A stretch of 64,000 bases of DNA from Hyaloperonospora brassicae. Taxonomy: Eukaryota > Oomycota > Peronosporomycetes > Peronosporales > Peronosporaceae. Under the pieces are notes generated by a model. The model was not told where the DNA came from and did not search any database. It was given only the letters and a program-made list of their open reading frames with translations. Shown piece by piece: positions 45,401-57,612 of the stretch. The position numbers were made by a program, and so were the translations under genes. Each line of letters starts with the position of its first letter. Within the stretch, counting starts at the first letter, position 1. The stretch is from positions 62,001 through 126,000 of the forward strand of contig CANTFL010000483.1 in the NCBI GenBank assembly GCA_947650285.1, read 5' to 3'.

Positions 45401-48400
45401 TACTGAGAATTGGTCGGCCTCAGACGACCGACTTGATGAGAGGGAGACAACTTCGAACAAGAGGAACGTTGAATAACTACACTATCAGTGTCTTCGGCTG
45501 GTCTCCTTCATCGGTTTGTGTGATTTTTTTATTCGATGAGCAACTTAAACGGCGACTTATTCGAAGATTATTTCGCAGAAATGATATAAGCAGCAGGCAT
45601 TTTTGTCGGTCAAATCTTAAAGGAAATGACATTTAAACATAAGGCTTTATCGGCGGCACGTAAGCATATCAGCCGCCTATTATATATGCTACGTAATATT
45701 TGTCTATAGGTACAATCATTTCTTGGTCACGGGAAAGAAGAAACGGAATGCAATCGCATTCGACTCACGTTCGAGAACTACCGGATCATGCTAAATTTAA
45801 CAGTCGAGGCATTTGACTAAAAATTGCTGTCTATCCATATTCTTAATCGACGATGGATCTCGTCAGCAAAGGCTTTTTAGCCTTTTTTAGCAACTTGAGC
45901 CACCATTGATCGTAGATACCAATTTGAACATATCTCTCTTTCTTAAACCTTTCGCACCCATTCCATGCAGCAGGCGAAATTTGCCTTGTAACATAGTCTA
46001 CGGAATCTATGGAGAACCTTACAATCGTGGCATTTGGTCTAGCAGATCACAGAATTTTTTATTTATTATAGTGAACCCACAATCCGCTAAAATGATTCTA
46101 ATCCTAAAACCTATCTGCGATGACCTAAGACGGGACTAACATATTTTCTACAATGTCTTTTTTTATTTATGATTTGCCAAGTCCTACAAAAGTATTTTGT
46201 CGAACTATTTATTGTATCACACCGCTCAAGCTCATTTTTGCACATTTAATGCTTAAATTTTGCGAACAGCTTCTCAAAATGTCACATAGCTTGTTGTATA
46301 TTATTTACATACCAAAACCAGCTCTTTTAACAATTTGCATATTTTTCTCTACTTTATTATGAGCCTATACATTCGGATAGCTTTCATGATAGTCATAAAA
46401 TCTTACTTCATTTTTTAAGTGTCAAAAGTTATCGGCTTTAAGTTTCAACGAGTCCGGAGGTAAATCGGTGGCTGAAATATCGAAATGGTTGGTGATCTTC
46501 GTTTAACGGAGAAGCTTTCGAATATTTACCGGAAGACGGCGTCAATATACCATTATCGCTCCTTGAAAACCAACGCAGGACGGAGAGGAGACAATAAATC
46601 AATAGGGAAAGTAAATATAAGGCGCAAAATATTCCACAAATATGTGTCGAGTCTTTTCGCAGGAGACGTCTGTGGTTAGGGTAACCAAATACATTCTCAG
46701 AGGTCTAGGATCATAGATCCTATGGAATGAGATGTAATTTTTATTGGCTGACTAGAATCACGAAAGCTACGGGAAATTTAATACTGTGCTAAAGACGAAA
46801 ACGAACGAAATGCAAGTGGTGATGGTATACAACCTATATTTGGTTGCAATCATAGCTCGCTCGATCACTTGTTCTGATCGAAATTGATCATTAATTCGAA
46901 TTAAGATATATTGATCGTAAAGGTGATAAAGATTTTTCGATCATACCAATTTCTAAAAAATATGGTCCTAATCCAAAATCTTCATTGTGTGCGCTTCAAC
47001 AAGACTGACACTCATTGTGATACTTCCAGATATTATAAGCCATTCACTATTTGTAGAGCTAGTAAAAAACAAAGGGCCAAATTATATTACATTATACATG
47101 CTAGCCCTCTTCATTGGTAACTTACTGGGATCTGAGGGTCAATTAAACATATATTATAACATTTAAATAGTATATCTAAATAGTTTAACAAGATATTAAG
47201 AACTCCTACGACAATACCAACAGAGATATAGTGCAGCTAGAAATAAAATGAAATCATTTTAAAGATCCTGCCATGCCCGTGGAAGTAATGCCTAATATTT
47301 TTTTGTGTACCGTTGGTACGTGGTATTTGAACATAGCGGTGTGCAACATGGAATGTTAAATTGTTGGCATGTAATAGTGCAAAGCTATATTGATAAACAT
47401 CGATCAAGCCTTTTGTGTTAGAGCACGGATATTGAACATCTTCCAATTACTGTTGTTCCTCTGAGCGGTAGTGTATAATGCATCAATTATTTTGTAAGTC
47501 ACATGATTCTGCATCAATTGGTGGGCCTTGATCCATTTAATGCTGTTGAATAGGTCAGTCAGCATCAGTGAGGCCCTAGACTTTTTAAATGTGTGAACAT
47601 ATATCAAAGTATTGAGATGTATAATTGGTAAATCTTTAGCGCAAGCTACTAAGACACTGGATAATATCTTTTGAAACACTGAAGGGTTGCGAGTACATTG
47701 GTATCCATTTTGGGTTTAACCACTCATAACATTTAATTTGCAATTTGAACATTGTGGTACACTGACGATAGTTCGGGCACGATAGCTCATACCATAGCTG
47801 AAATAGTAACTATCGGTGACGGATAACAAAGAATTGAAATCGATCGCTTGTTTCCTCAACACGGTAATCCGTGAATATTGTATGTGATAGTGTTTTTTTC
47901 TCCGCTAGAAACATCAGGCGTTTATGCAGTACGTGCTAGTACTCGATTTATTATATATCCATATCAATTAATTTGCAAAGTTACCACTAGATAAGCGAAG
48001 CAGATCATCATCAGAAATACGTTTCGCATTGTACGGGCTAAAACGCCATGGTGTCATAGAGGTTCCTAATTTCTGTTAGATGGATGGGAGATGAATTGGG
48101 CCGTATAGGCATCTACGGCTTGCTTCGTTCTCTTTTTGATATCTCACACATCTTTGAGTTTTAACAACACTTACACTACGTGATTCAACGCTTGAAAAGA
48201 AAGATGGCCAAACGACGTATAATATTGGCCTAACAACTATTTTAAAAAATGAAGCAGCAATTTTTTCTATCACTTATGCGTATGCAAAGACTGAACGCCA
48301 AGATGAACTCATATAAATGCAGATACTAAAATCGCAGTGTCTCGGAACGGATTGAGGTCGAATTTCAAATAATACACAATCTGTATCCCACCCACCTTAT

Positions 48401-50537
48401 ATGGGCTCTCTTTGTATATCACGTTTGTGGTTGCGCTTCATGAATCCGTATTCTTCTTTCGTGGTCAAGATTCATTGCATATTTTATACGCTTTCTGCGC
48501 AAACTTCGCGTCAACCAAAGTGTTAACAAAGCATTTTTTTGTTGTCTTACATTTCAGTTAAGTGAAAGCATCGGCGCTTCCACCGGACGATGCGGCTCTG
48601 TCGCTTTTTGCTGTATCCGCAACAGGTCATCCATATGATCCTATTTTGTAAGTTTAAGTTGATTCAGATTTTAAGTACGCTTCAGAACCATGTAAACAAA
48701 TTCACCACCCTTAAAGAACATATTTATCTTTGTGCGTCGGGTTTTTTTCGGCTTACATAAATTCATGTGATATTACGTGTCCATATTGGCCTCGGTCTCT
48801 TCCCCTTTAAAGGCCCAGAATTGCCAACAGATGTAGAAAATGCCTATTTGGTTATAAATTTTTTCTATATTTAAGCTTTTGGTGATGTGGAGTGGAGACT
48901 CTGTATATGTGTATTTAATATAAATATGTATTCCACCAGACAATAGATTGTTCTACGATCTGTACATTATCGATCACCAAGTGTAGACATCAATTGCAAC
49001 ACAAAATGGTCATACTATAGGATGTAAGTAAAGATGAGTTCTATAATATTTAATGATTTTAAATCATTTGAGCAATACTAAAAAACTTGGGTGCGATTAA
49101 GCCTGTAGCAAGTCCGCATACGAATAGGTTTGCAGAAAGCATGCGGCCAATGGATTTTTAATATAATAAAATTAGTTAAATCCTTCGTTCAAACGATCAC
49201 CAGCTACTTTGCTACTATATATTCGGTATTCGAGATTTATGTGCACACATATTCTTAATGCAGCGGGTGATTGGGTGTCGTCGTCGACAATCTCCCTTAC
49301 ACGTAAGATGATGGAATTAATTTTCACGAGGAATCACGTGCATAACAAATTGTCTAGGTTAGTTGCTTGTCAATTTAGCACATGACGTGGTTATAGCAAT
49401 TACTCACAATATTATTGCGTTTCCCTTTATCAAGTGTTTATTTCTATGTTGAATAACCCACCGCACTAACGTTTTTCAGCAACTTATCGAACACTTTATC
49501 GGTGCTATAAGAACGTCTCGTCTATCTTTCGCAGATGAGATGGATCTCTACTGATCATGACCACTTTAAGGTTCCGAATTGAGGTAAATTATTGAATCCT
49601 CCGTTTCTTTGTGACTCGATTTGGCTCAAAGACCTCAACTTGTATTCGCACTTTATAAGTACTAGCAGTACCATATATGGAATCGAATTGGGTGTCGAAA
49701 ATGGGATCTTGCCCGGCACCAAAGGGCTTAAAGCTCATTACAACGGTCGACAGTGTCACTCCTATCTTACACTATAAACTGACTATAAATGCTGAAAAAT
49801 GTAAGACTCGATAAAGAGTGGCTTCTTATTATCTTGTTAATATTTTTATTAAGCAGTAGGATTATTCATCTTGCAATGCTGACGATATTGGAACAAATTA
49901 TATGAATACTGATCCAACGTATCGATCGTGTCTTGTTTGAATTGTGGCGGTTTCACAGTCTGCCAATACATGTAGATGCAAATGCGTGCAATAAAGGGCA
50001 TAAACTTACATCTTTCGCACTAGGTGCACTGTATGAGTGTTGTATATTTCTCAAGCCACATGTTGGAATTATCCAAGTGATATATATGTAAGTATAACAT
50101 TTTATGTACCCCTGCGAGATGTAAAATTACCATTTCGAGCACAATATTGTCAATTATGCTTGCGGGGTGGCTTTTCTATATTTTTAGCTAGACGTAAACG
50201 AATATTGTAAGATTTACAAGATGTGGCACCATATCATGCTAAATTATTAAAGTGCAAGCAACCTTTCAATATTTATATCAAAGCCATGTAATCTAGTAGA
50301 CTCTTTGACCAATAATTTAGCCAACTTTACTTGATGTGTCTCGAATTTCGTCCCATAGTGATTGAATAGACAGTCTATCGTTTTAATTACATTTGACTAT
50401 AAATGAAAAGGTCTTTGTCTGGCAACGATCGGGCCAAGCTCCAATAAAAAAATGATGAAACCTGAGAAGCGTTAACCAACCCCCATTTTTTCATTAACTA
50501 CCCCACCCCTAGTTTACTGTAATATAAAAAAAATTTA
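42497..50537. other. AT-rich tract without recognisable genes
   Basis: Low GC, short open frames only (the longest about 90 codons), no domain motif. One tRNA-like A-box/B-box pair at 43511-43564 is listed separately. Confidence 0.55.
43496..43570 (+). other. tRNA-like or SINE-like relic
   Basis: tggttagtgg (43511-43520) resembles a pol III A box and ggttcgatcct (43554-43564) a B box, spaced about as in a tRNA. The T-stem and acceptor stem do not pair, so it is not a working tRNA. A SINE relic or chance are both possible. Confidence 0.25.
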
Positions 50538-51071
50538 TGTAGTGGAGCTACACAGCTTCTTAAGTCAGAGGAAGACTTAACAATCAATGAGTAACTTAAG
50601 GTGCAGAGAACCCGACTCAAAGAGTCATCAGCTCAAAGAGCTAAGGTTTGTATCAAAGAACCCGACTCAAAGAGTCAACAAGCTCCGAGAGCTTACGGTC
50701 CCTGTTCCAGGGAGACCAAACGAATCAAAGAATTAAACGCACTGAGTGCACAAGGAGTAGCTGCCAAAACAAGGCGTTGCTATCTCCTTATCAATCGCAA
50801 GACGCCTCAGAGAGGCTCGTGTCTTTTGTTGATCAAAATGAGAACTGAATATGATTTCTTCTTTTAATCTAACACAACACTGTAGAACAAAGTAAATAAC
50901 CTACTCACTAATGTCCTAAATAAACCTCTTGAAAGGTATTGTAATCAATGGTTGATAGCATCAGTCTTCAACGATTGATACTGTGTTCTAATATTTCTCT
51001 AAAGGATATCCAATCCCTTGTGAGTACCACGCCTATTGTCAATCACTAGTCAACGTGTAAATTCCGTTACA
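50538..51071 (-). repeat. Gypsy B 3' LTR
   Basis: 534 bp, about 55 bp longer than its partner because a 50-bp unit is tandemly duplicated (50607-50656 and 50657-50706, each starting agaacccgactcaaagagtc). It is unusually rich in small hairpins such as ttaagtc/gacttaa, gactc/gagtc, agctc/gagct and tccctg/caggga. Confidence 0.88.
50607..50706. repeat. 50-bp tandem duplication in the Gypsy B 3' LTR
   Basis: Two adjacent copies with period 50; the other LTR has a single copy near 57682. Confidence 0.75.
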
Positions 51072-51083
51072 CCCTCCCCCACC
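51072..51083 (-). other. Polypurine tract of Gypsy B
   Basis: Minus strand reads ggtgggggaggg abutting the 3' LTR. Confidence 0.75.
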
Positions 51084-51180
51084 AGACTGACGTTTCCACA
51101 AAACGTCAATCGAATTCTTTCCTCGAATAGGAAAGGGGTGTGTGCGCTTCAACCTTACAATTGGCAAAACACAAAACACC

Positions 51181-52526
51181 ATGGCATCGCCACCCCATGA
51201 GTCCTCGAATCTCTCGTCTTACCTCGGCATCGATGTGGAGGTGGATAATGACAGCGATACCGATATCCATGGTGAAGAGAGGACAATGTCAGACTCACCA
51301 GTGCAAGAGGACCGCCTCATACTGCCTTAAACCCATTTGACGAGCGTGGCGAAGCCAACTCGCCATTTGCGCCGCATCAAATCCATCGGGGTCGATGCCA
51401 TCATCACCAATCCGCTCGATGAGTAACAACAGTTGGCTATCCAACGAGAAGAGAGCGCTCAGCGCCAAAAGCATCTTGCTGCAACTTTTGAGGGTCGTCG
51501 TGGCTATCGGTTCACCCCACTCAAGGTCGAAGAGCGTATACGCCAAACGACAGGTCGTTCTTTGGCAACGTGGGCCATTGGTGCTGAGCCAATATCTCCT
51601 GATGAGGTAGCGAGTTGACAGGTACTTTGCGGGAGATACCTGCAACCTCACTTGACGACTCAAACTCAATACAAATTGCTACTTATCACGCAAGCACGGG
51701 TGCACCGGTTCCACCGATGTAGGGTATACCCATCCTCCTATCCGCAGGCAAATCTCAGGAAGAAGAGGACAACGCTTTTGTCCGCTGGGTGCATCGAAAA
51801 CGACACCTCAGCAGCGTGTCAGCTCTCATAGCAAGTGCCGATGTGGCAGACATTCGTCTAGCACGAAAGCTTCGGTATAATTATGCCAATCTTAAGGACA
51901 GAGGTCAGTTGCGAACTCGCACACGCTAAGCTTTAGCTGTGCTGGTTGATGTGGGTGTTGCTAAAAAGGTACCCAACTACCCACCTGCCTCCACAACTAT
52001 TGGTGAGAAGCGCTCTCGGTCGAGGGATGACCCCTGCCACGATGTTCAATAACATCAACGGCGTATAAGCAATCCTGCCGAAGTGTTATGTCAAACAACA
52101 ACGAGTTCTCCGACTCCGGGTACCCTCGCCACTTCACCAGATACTGATATTGAACCTGACGACGACGTCGTTTCAGGAGTCGCTTCACATGGAACTGGCG
52201 GTTCCCTTGCTCATCGAGCACTGGAGTTGGAGGTGGTCGGTATACCGAAGGAAGAGCATGAGAAGGTGCTTTTCGAGCTGATTGGTCTCCGTGAGACATT
52301 GGGTAAGACCCAGAGTGTGTTCGACGCAATTCCAGCCCGTGTTCAGGCATTGTTGTTGGGCCAAGCCTGTGGTCACGCACTGGAGATGGGTCAATTCCGG
52401 ATAGAGGGTCAACTTGACCTCCTAATACGGATTCAGAAACCGATGGCAAGGCCAACCTACGCAGCGCCAGCGCCTCCAAATTCACATAGGACGGATTTCG
52501 ATATGGCCTTAAGAAAAGCCACGTAG
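51181..52526 (+). pseudogene. Antisense ORF of Gypsy B (function unknown)
   Basis: Begins with ATG (M-A-S-P-P-H-E-S-S-N) 110 bp inside the 3' LTR and reads against gag-pol. First block 51181-51618, with a stop at 51328-51330 and another near 51424: acidic D-V-E-V-D-N-D-S-D-T-D, then Q-R-E-E-S-A-Q-R-Q-K-H. A one-base shift at 51618 leads into a frame kept to 52526 (about 300 codons, three stops): D-N-A-F-V-R-W-V, E-K-R-S-R-S-R-D-D, D-I-E-P-D-D-D-V-V, and a helical end (H-R-A-L-E-L-E-V-V, L-F-E-L-I-G-L-R-E-T-L). It overlaps the sense chromodomain in the same phase as A and C. The Cys cluster of A and C is not seen. Confidence 0.5.
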
Positions 52527-52648
52527 AACACAGGGTGTGTGCGCAATTTGCGCGGAAGGTTGAGCGTATACGCAAGTACCTTCTTAGCAATTACCGTAAA
52601 AGGTCCAATGAAGCGAAAGTGCATCTTTGTCTTGAAGACAGCAGACAA
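51997..52648 (-). pseudogene. Gypsy B post-integrase module and chromodomain
   Basis: 52648-52457 has F-R-F-I-G-P-F-T-V-I, Y-T-L-N-L-P and L-R-T-H-P-V-F-Y-V-A, the post-integrase module. A frame change then leads to 52590-51997 with a Pro/Ser-rich linker and the chromodomain Q-F-H-V-K-R-L-L, Y-Q-Y-L-V-K-W-R-G-Y-P-E-S (about 52215-52125). Trp and Tyr of the methyl-lysine cage are kept, but the usual W-E-P after the core is lost. The sense frame ends at 51997, 0.9 kb short of the LTR. Confidence 0.78.
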
Positions 52649-52799
52649 TACATTTGTAGGTAAGGTTTTAGAATTGAGCAGAATATGGTCTCCGACCTCA
52701 TAAAATTAGATATAACATCTGTCTTTAGCATCAGCTCGTTCCTTTTTTTGTCTTGCCTATCAGCCAGTGCATCACGCACATGTCGTAGCACATTCTATC

Positions 52800-53609
52800 G
52801 CGTTGCGAGAAACTCGCTTACCTGTTTTTGAAAAGTAGCAGGGCTGATATCAGCAAGCCGATCGGCAACCCTTTCCCGCAAGACCTTAACCACGTAGTGA
52901 TAGCGTTAACGGAACGCGAGGGTGTGTGAGATCATTCGTATAGAACGGTGTGTATCCGGTGGAGGCATGCATGGCGTTTTTCAACGCAAATTCAACGAGA
53001 GGGAGCATCAAACTCCAACTCTAAGGATTTTTAACTCAAACACTGCGCAAGATGTAACCGATGATTTGATTCAATCGCTCGGTTTGACCATCTCTCTGCG
53101 CATGATCCGCTGTGGACATTTTCAAATGTGTGCCGAGCACCTTATAGATCATCAATGGTATCAGGCACCACCGCTAAATGTTCCATCCTGCTCAAACGGG
53201 CAACTAAGACCACAATACCCGTATTGCCATAAGAATCCTTCGGTAATCCGAACAGGAAGTCCATACTAATGGACTCCCAACACCCCTTCGGTATAGGCAA
53301 ACTAGCCAGGGGCGCGGCAGCGTGAGGTGAGAATTTTATTCGTAGACACGTTTCACACGTACGCACATATATGTTCACCCATTTGTATAGTTTCGGCCAC
53401 CGATAACATTGACATACAGAGCTATAGGTCTTTTCACGACCGAGGTGGCCGCTCACCGCATTGTAATGCGCCTCATAGAGGATCCGATATTTCAATTCCT
53501 CACCATGAGAGACAATAATACGAGGCATATCGTCCAAACCCGTGCTAAAGCACAACAGACGTTGATTGATGTAATATCGATGTAGCCTCGCACGTAATCG
53601 TGCCGACAT
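52800..53609 (-). pseudogene. Gypsy B integrase with internal deletion
   Basis: 53609-53142 has the zinc module (Y-E-A-H-Y-N-A-V-S-G-H-L-G-R-E-K-T, C-E-T-C-L-R-I) and the first catalytic Asp in S-I-S-M-D-F-L-F-G-L-P. After L-A-V-V-P-D-T-I-D-D-L (53142) the sequence jumps to the region before the third residue (D-G-Q-T-E-R-L-N-Q near 53085). Against Gypsy A, about 45 codons are missing, including V-S-D-R-D with the second catalytic Asp. The tail has stops, then A-L-K-N-A-M-H-A-S-T-G-Y-T-P-F-Y. Inactive. Confidence 0.8.
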
Positions 53610-54386
53610 TTATACGTCCGAGTCCTTTTAACTCCTCGCTCCCTAGAGCACGTAGTAGTACCACAAAGTGTTCATCTTTGGCATATGCCGTACGTATTAA
53701 GTCAGTGACCGACGACGACAGAGTCGTAAAATGAGCAAGCTCATAGTCAGGCCTGCGTGACAACGCATCAGCCAAATCATTCTGTTTACCTGGCTTATAC
53801 TTCACCTAGAAGTTGTACTCGGCAGAGAAGAAAAGCGAAAAAGCCATTCTCTGAGAGACGTGAGCGACTGGGTCGCAGTGCGTAGTGACGCATGGTCTGT
53901 ATAGATCACAAACGGCTTGCAGCCAAGAAGATGAACTTTGAATTGACGAGAGAATACTTCATTGCAAGTATATCTTTGTCATGAAAAGGATAGTCCTTTT
54001 CTGCAGCCTTGAGCTGCCGGACTCAAACGCAATGACGCGTTCTCGTCCATCAGAATCTGTCTGTAACAGAGCGCTGCCAATGGCAAAGTCAGATGCGTCA
54101 CAGACGACACTGAAAAGATAAGGATCAGGCATATCTAATATTGGTGCATGAACGATACTCTCCTTTACTACTGAAAAAGCCTCCTGCTCGGTGCTAGTCC
54201 TGCACCATTCAACATCCTTTTTAGGGAAATTGGATAATGGCGAGCCATATCTGCATAATCCGCACTGTACTTGTGCAAGTAATTGGCAAAGCCAAGCCAC
54301 TTACGTAAGTCCGTTTGGTTCTTTGAAACCGGCCAATCAACTATGGCTTTTACCTTAGCGGGATCCGCTAGAGTCTCGCTGACCAA
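53545..54386 (-). pseudogene. Gypsy B RT connection and RNase H
   Basis: 54386-54168 and the overlapping frame 54300-53959 hold the connection (D-L-R-K-W-L-G-F-A-N-Y-L-H-K-Y) and RNase H start (F-S-V-V-C-D-A-S-D-F-A-I-G-S-A-L-L-Q). 53805-53545 closes the domain with Y-K-P-G-K-Q-N-D-L-A-D-A-L-S-R-R-P-D-Y. Two frameshifts divide it. Confidence 0.8.
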
Positions 54387-55240
54387 TAAAGAAACCTAAA
54401 AAAGGGAATCTCTTGTGCACCAAAGATGCACTTAGAGGAGATGGCATACAACTTGTTCGTGCGCATGCACTTTAGCACTGCTCTAAAATGGTCGATGTGA
54501 TTATCCACATCAGACCGGCCGTTCATAGCACGACTATGGACAAAAATGTCATCAAAGTAAGTCTGTGCATTACCTCGGTGAGGACGAAACAGTTGTGTCA
54601 CAATACGATTGAACGTAGCTAGGGCATTGGACAAGCCCTGTGGCATAATTAGCCACTCCCAGAGCATACCGCTCGGGGTACTCACCGCTGTCAGCGGAAT
54701 ATCCTTCTCACGCATGAGCAATTGATAATAACCATCGACTAAGTCGAGTGCACCTTACATTGTACATCCCACCGGATTGTTTTGACAAACATACTTTCTA
54801 GGTATTGGTGTTTTAGCCGGGATAGTAGACGCATTAAGCTTATTATAAGCATAAACAATGCGCCACTTCCCATTAGGCTTTTTGACACAGAAGGTCGTTG
54901 TGGAATGGGGAGATTTGCTCTCAAGAACCATTTCTGCCGCGTGCTTTGCACGAAAGAAGTCGTCAATGAAGTCACACTGTTCCTTCGGTAAAGGCCACTG
55001 CCTTGTTACTCAGTATTTAGTTCCAGGAACCAAGTCAATTTCATGACTTACCTCTCTATCGGGAGGTAAGACGGACGGTGGGTTGTGACACACCACGTCA
55101 TGATATTCCTTTAACAAAGGATAGAACGGATCAAGAGGATCCTTAAGGATCGACGATCAACTACGGGCATTCAATGCCGCCTTTGTCTCCTCAAGGATAG
55201 ACTCGTCCAATACCGAGGATGAGCTCAGCTCAATGTCCGA
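54368..55240 (-). pseudogene. Gypsy B reverse transcriptase
   Basis: The N-terminal part (about 55240-54750) is readable in broken frames: H-E-I-D-L-V-P-G-T-K-Y, W-P-L-P-K-E-Q, F-C-V-K-K, W-R-I-V-Y-A-Y-N-K-L-N. After a defect near 54760, 54721-54368 is open: L-M-R-E-K-D-I-P-L-T, S-G-M-L-W-E-W-L-I-M-P-Q-G-L-S-N, and the catalytic T-Y-F-D-D, then F-V-H-S-R-A-M-N-G. The first palm Asp lies in A-L-D-L-V-D-G-Y-Y-Q just upstream. Confidence 0.85.
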
Positions 55241-55264
55241 CCGAATAACCACTAACTCAGATAA

Positions 55265-56400
55265 TTATCCTACGTTTAAGGCTTGGCTAAATTCTCCATC
55301 CGACAGTTCGTCTAGGTCAAAGAGAGTTTCCGAGATTAGAAGAGTCTCAAAACAAATATTTCCCTCAATCTGACGAGTCAACCCGTTGAAAAGTGTATAT
55401 AATGTATTATTACTATTATCACTTCGTGATTTCTTAGACGTGGGGCGCTTCACAGTTGCAACCATACGCTGAGATTGTTTCCTCAAAGAAAGCTTATGCC
55501 GAGTAGAGGCCGGGAAAGTCGGGTCCCCGTGGTTGCTATATAGTTTAGCACGCTCTATACGAGAGCTCATGTCTTGAACGACATCTGGTGAAGAGTTACG
55601 TAACTCGAACACTTCACCCAGTGGATTTACACGTACCGATTTATGTACAGCATCCAGGCCTAGCCTGGAACACATTGGCTTCTCGACATCAAATTCATTG
55701 CCGACATTCATTGAGGTGCCACCTCGGTCGCCCTCACTCGGTGGAATTTCACGTGTTACCCCACTCACATCAGAAAAATTAAATTCTGAATGATCTGGCC
55801 CTAGGCAAACCATGCCTGCAGCATGCAATGACTCAGTACCACGACGAGTATCACTCAATATAGTATTACTCCCTTCATTTACGGTGATAGAGCTCCACTC
55901 AATATGGATGCAATTGACATTGAAGTTAACTAGCTCTGACATACCAATGGCCAGCACATTATCATCTTCCGTCAATGTCTCGCGCCAATAGCGCTTTTGT
56001 TGCCTATCATAGGTGGGTTCAAGACTCCTCAAAGCTTCGATAGGAGCGTTGCGCGTATCGCCTAAGGTCTTAGACCTCCGATCAATCCATGGCTCATGGC
56101 GTTCAAGCCAAGCCATACCCAGTATGATCTCAATACTCGAATCCAAATCGAGGAAAAACAGCGTTCAATGCTGTCAAAGTCGAATTACTTCACACCTAAG
56201 TTCAACGGAACTTAAGGCTTCGTACCTCGACTACCAGTCGCTAAACAAACAGTGATCGAATCACCTTCATCCGCTTTGAGCGCTTCAGCATATCGCTGAC
56301 TTCCCTCAAGAGAAAGACGTCGAGCATAATTGCATGATGCTCCGGGGTCGATTAGGATCGACCAATGCTTCTCAATCCCTTTAACGTTCGTCTATGCGTC
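55265..56400 (-). pseudogene. Gypsy B aspartic protease and spacer
   Basis: The active-site segment I-D-P-G-A-S-C-N reads near 56350-56325, with Pro in the D-x-G triplet, followed by A-R-R-L-S-L-E-G. The second signature I-I-L-G-M-A-W-L-E-R-H-E-P opens a 293-codon frame (56146-55265). The rest of that frame is an acidic, Ser/Asn-rich spacer without recognised motifs, leading to the RT entry. The spacer lacks the 11-residue repeats of Gypsy C. A frame break near 56150 separates the two protease halves. Confidence 0.75.
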
Positions 56401-56616
56401 TAACAAGCCAGGCTTGTATCCACTCTCTGTGCTGGCGGGCACAGAGCTCAGTGGGGCTAAGCCCTTCTTCTTTTTACCTCGTAGAGAAGCAACAGAACTC
56501 AGTTCTACCCCATTAAAGCGCTCCGCACCTATTGGTTGTCGACGTTTCCCCGTGTATACCAGGTTTCTGGTTGTGGCTGGGGTTTCTACCCATAGGAGTC
56601 GGTCGTTGCTTCCGCA

Positions 56617-57545
56617 AAGAACAAGTGGGACGCAAGTGTTTAGTGCTCCCGCACATATAACAGAGCCTCACTTCCTGTCGTTTCTCTGCAACATGAAGCT
56701 CCGCTTAACCTTCATCTTCAGCATGGATGAGATCAATCGGTTCTTGATTCCAGTAAGCCGAGGCGCTCGCAGAGGTTGCCCTCGCAAAGCTTGGGTTGTA
56801 CCCATTTCAACCAAGCCTGGTCGACTCGAAGTTGTGCTCAGCGTTTTAGCTAATGATTTAAGCTTCCTCAAAAGTAGAGGGATGGACCCGAAACACCTCG
56901 GTCTTGGCAACGCCATTACGAAGCCCTTTCATGAAGACAGTCACATAGAATGTCTCAGGGAGAGGGTCAGACTGCATAGCATCCATAACAGTTCTCAAAT
57001 CTTGGACATATTCCGTTAGCTCATTCTTACCTTGACGGGTAGACTAGAAGCGTGAGAGCACGCGATAAGCCTAATAAGGCGGTAAAAAAAATCGCAAAAG
57101 ATCTAACTTGAGCGAATCCCATGCGGCAAACGCCAAGTCGACCGACGTGCCACACGTCAAAGCCCACTCTCTAGCTCTTCCATCGAGCTTAGAGATGTCC
57201 AGCGAAGCTTGCTGATGCTCAAGCGAGATATGGCCAGAGCTCATGGCCATCTCAATCACACGAATACGGAGGGTAAGATTCTTCTCCTCCTCCCCGGAGT
57301 AATGTTTGACGTCCACCCAAACGGGACGAGGCTTAGCTTCTTCATCTGGATTTGCCAGTCGGCATAGCCGATGGTACTTGGTTTTGCACTTGATTCAACA
57401 GGGCCGTTTCATACTGCATGAAGGTCTCGACTCGTGCATTGAGCACATCGGGACCTTGTGCATCCAGAAACTCCACATACTCTGGGCCTACGGCCGCGGT
57501 CAGCTTATCAAGCGCGACCTTCTAAACCTTAGGGATTTGTGTGGA
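56617..57545 (-). pseudogene. Gypsy B Gag
   Basis: N-terminal helix region near 57530-57370 (L-T-A-A-V-G-P-E-Y-V-E-F-L-D). After a frameshift, 57316-57071 has the Gag domain with G-R-A-R-E-W-A-L and W-D-S-L-K-L-D-L. After a stop at 57071 it continues with R-Q-G-K-N-E-L-T-E-Y-V-Q-D-L and F-M-K-G-F-R-N-G. The C-terminal CCHC knuckle C-Y-M-C-G-S-T-K-H-L-R-P-T-C (56621-56662) is intact. It sits next to the 5' LTR; a tRNA-type primer site starting TGG is not seen there. Confidence 0.78.
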
Positions 57546-57612
57546 TTGCTCAATCCTCACAGAGGATCAGTCGTAACGAATAAGGCGTAGATTGACTACG
57601 AGTAATAACTTG

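Noticed and set aside
50607..50706. Two direct repeats as a CRISPR array
   Set aside because: Only two 50-bp units in tandem without spacers, inside an LTR of a eukaryotic retrotransposon.
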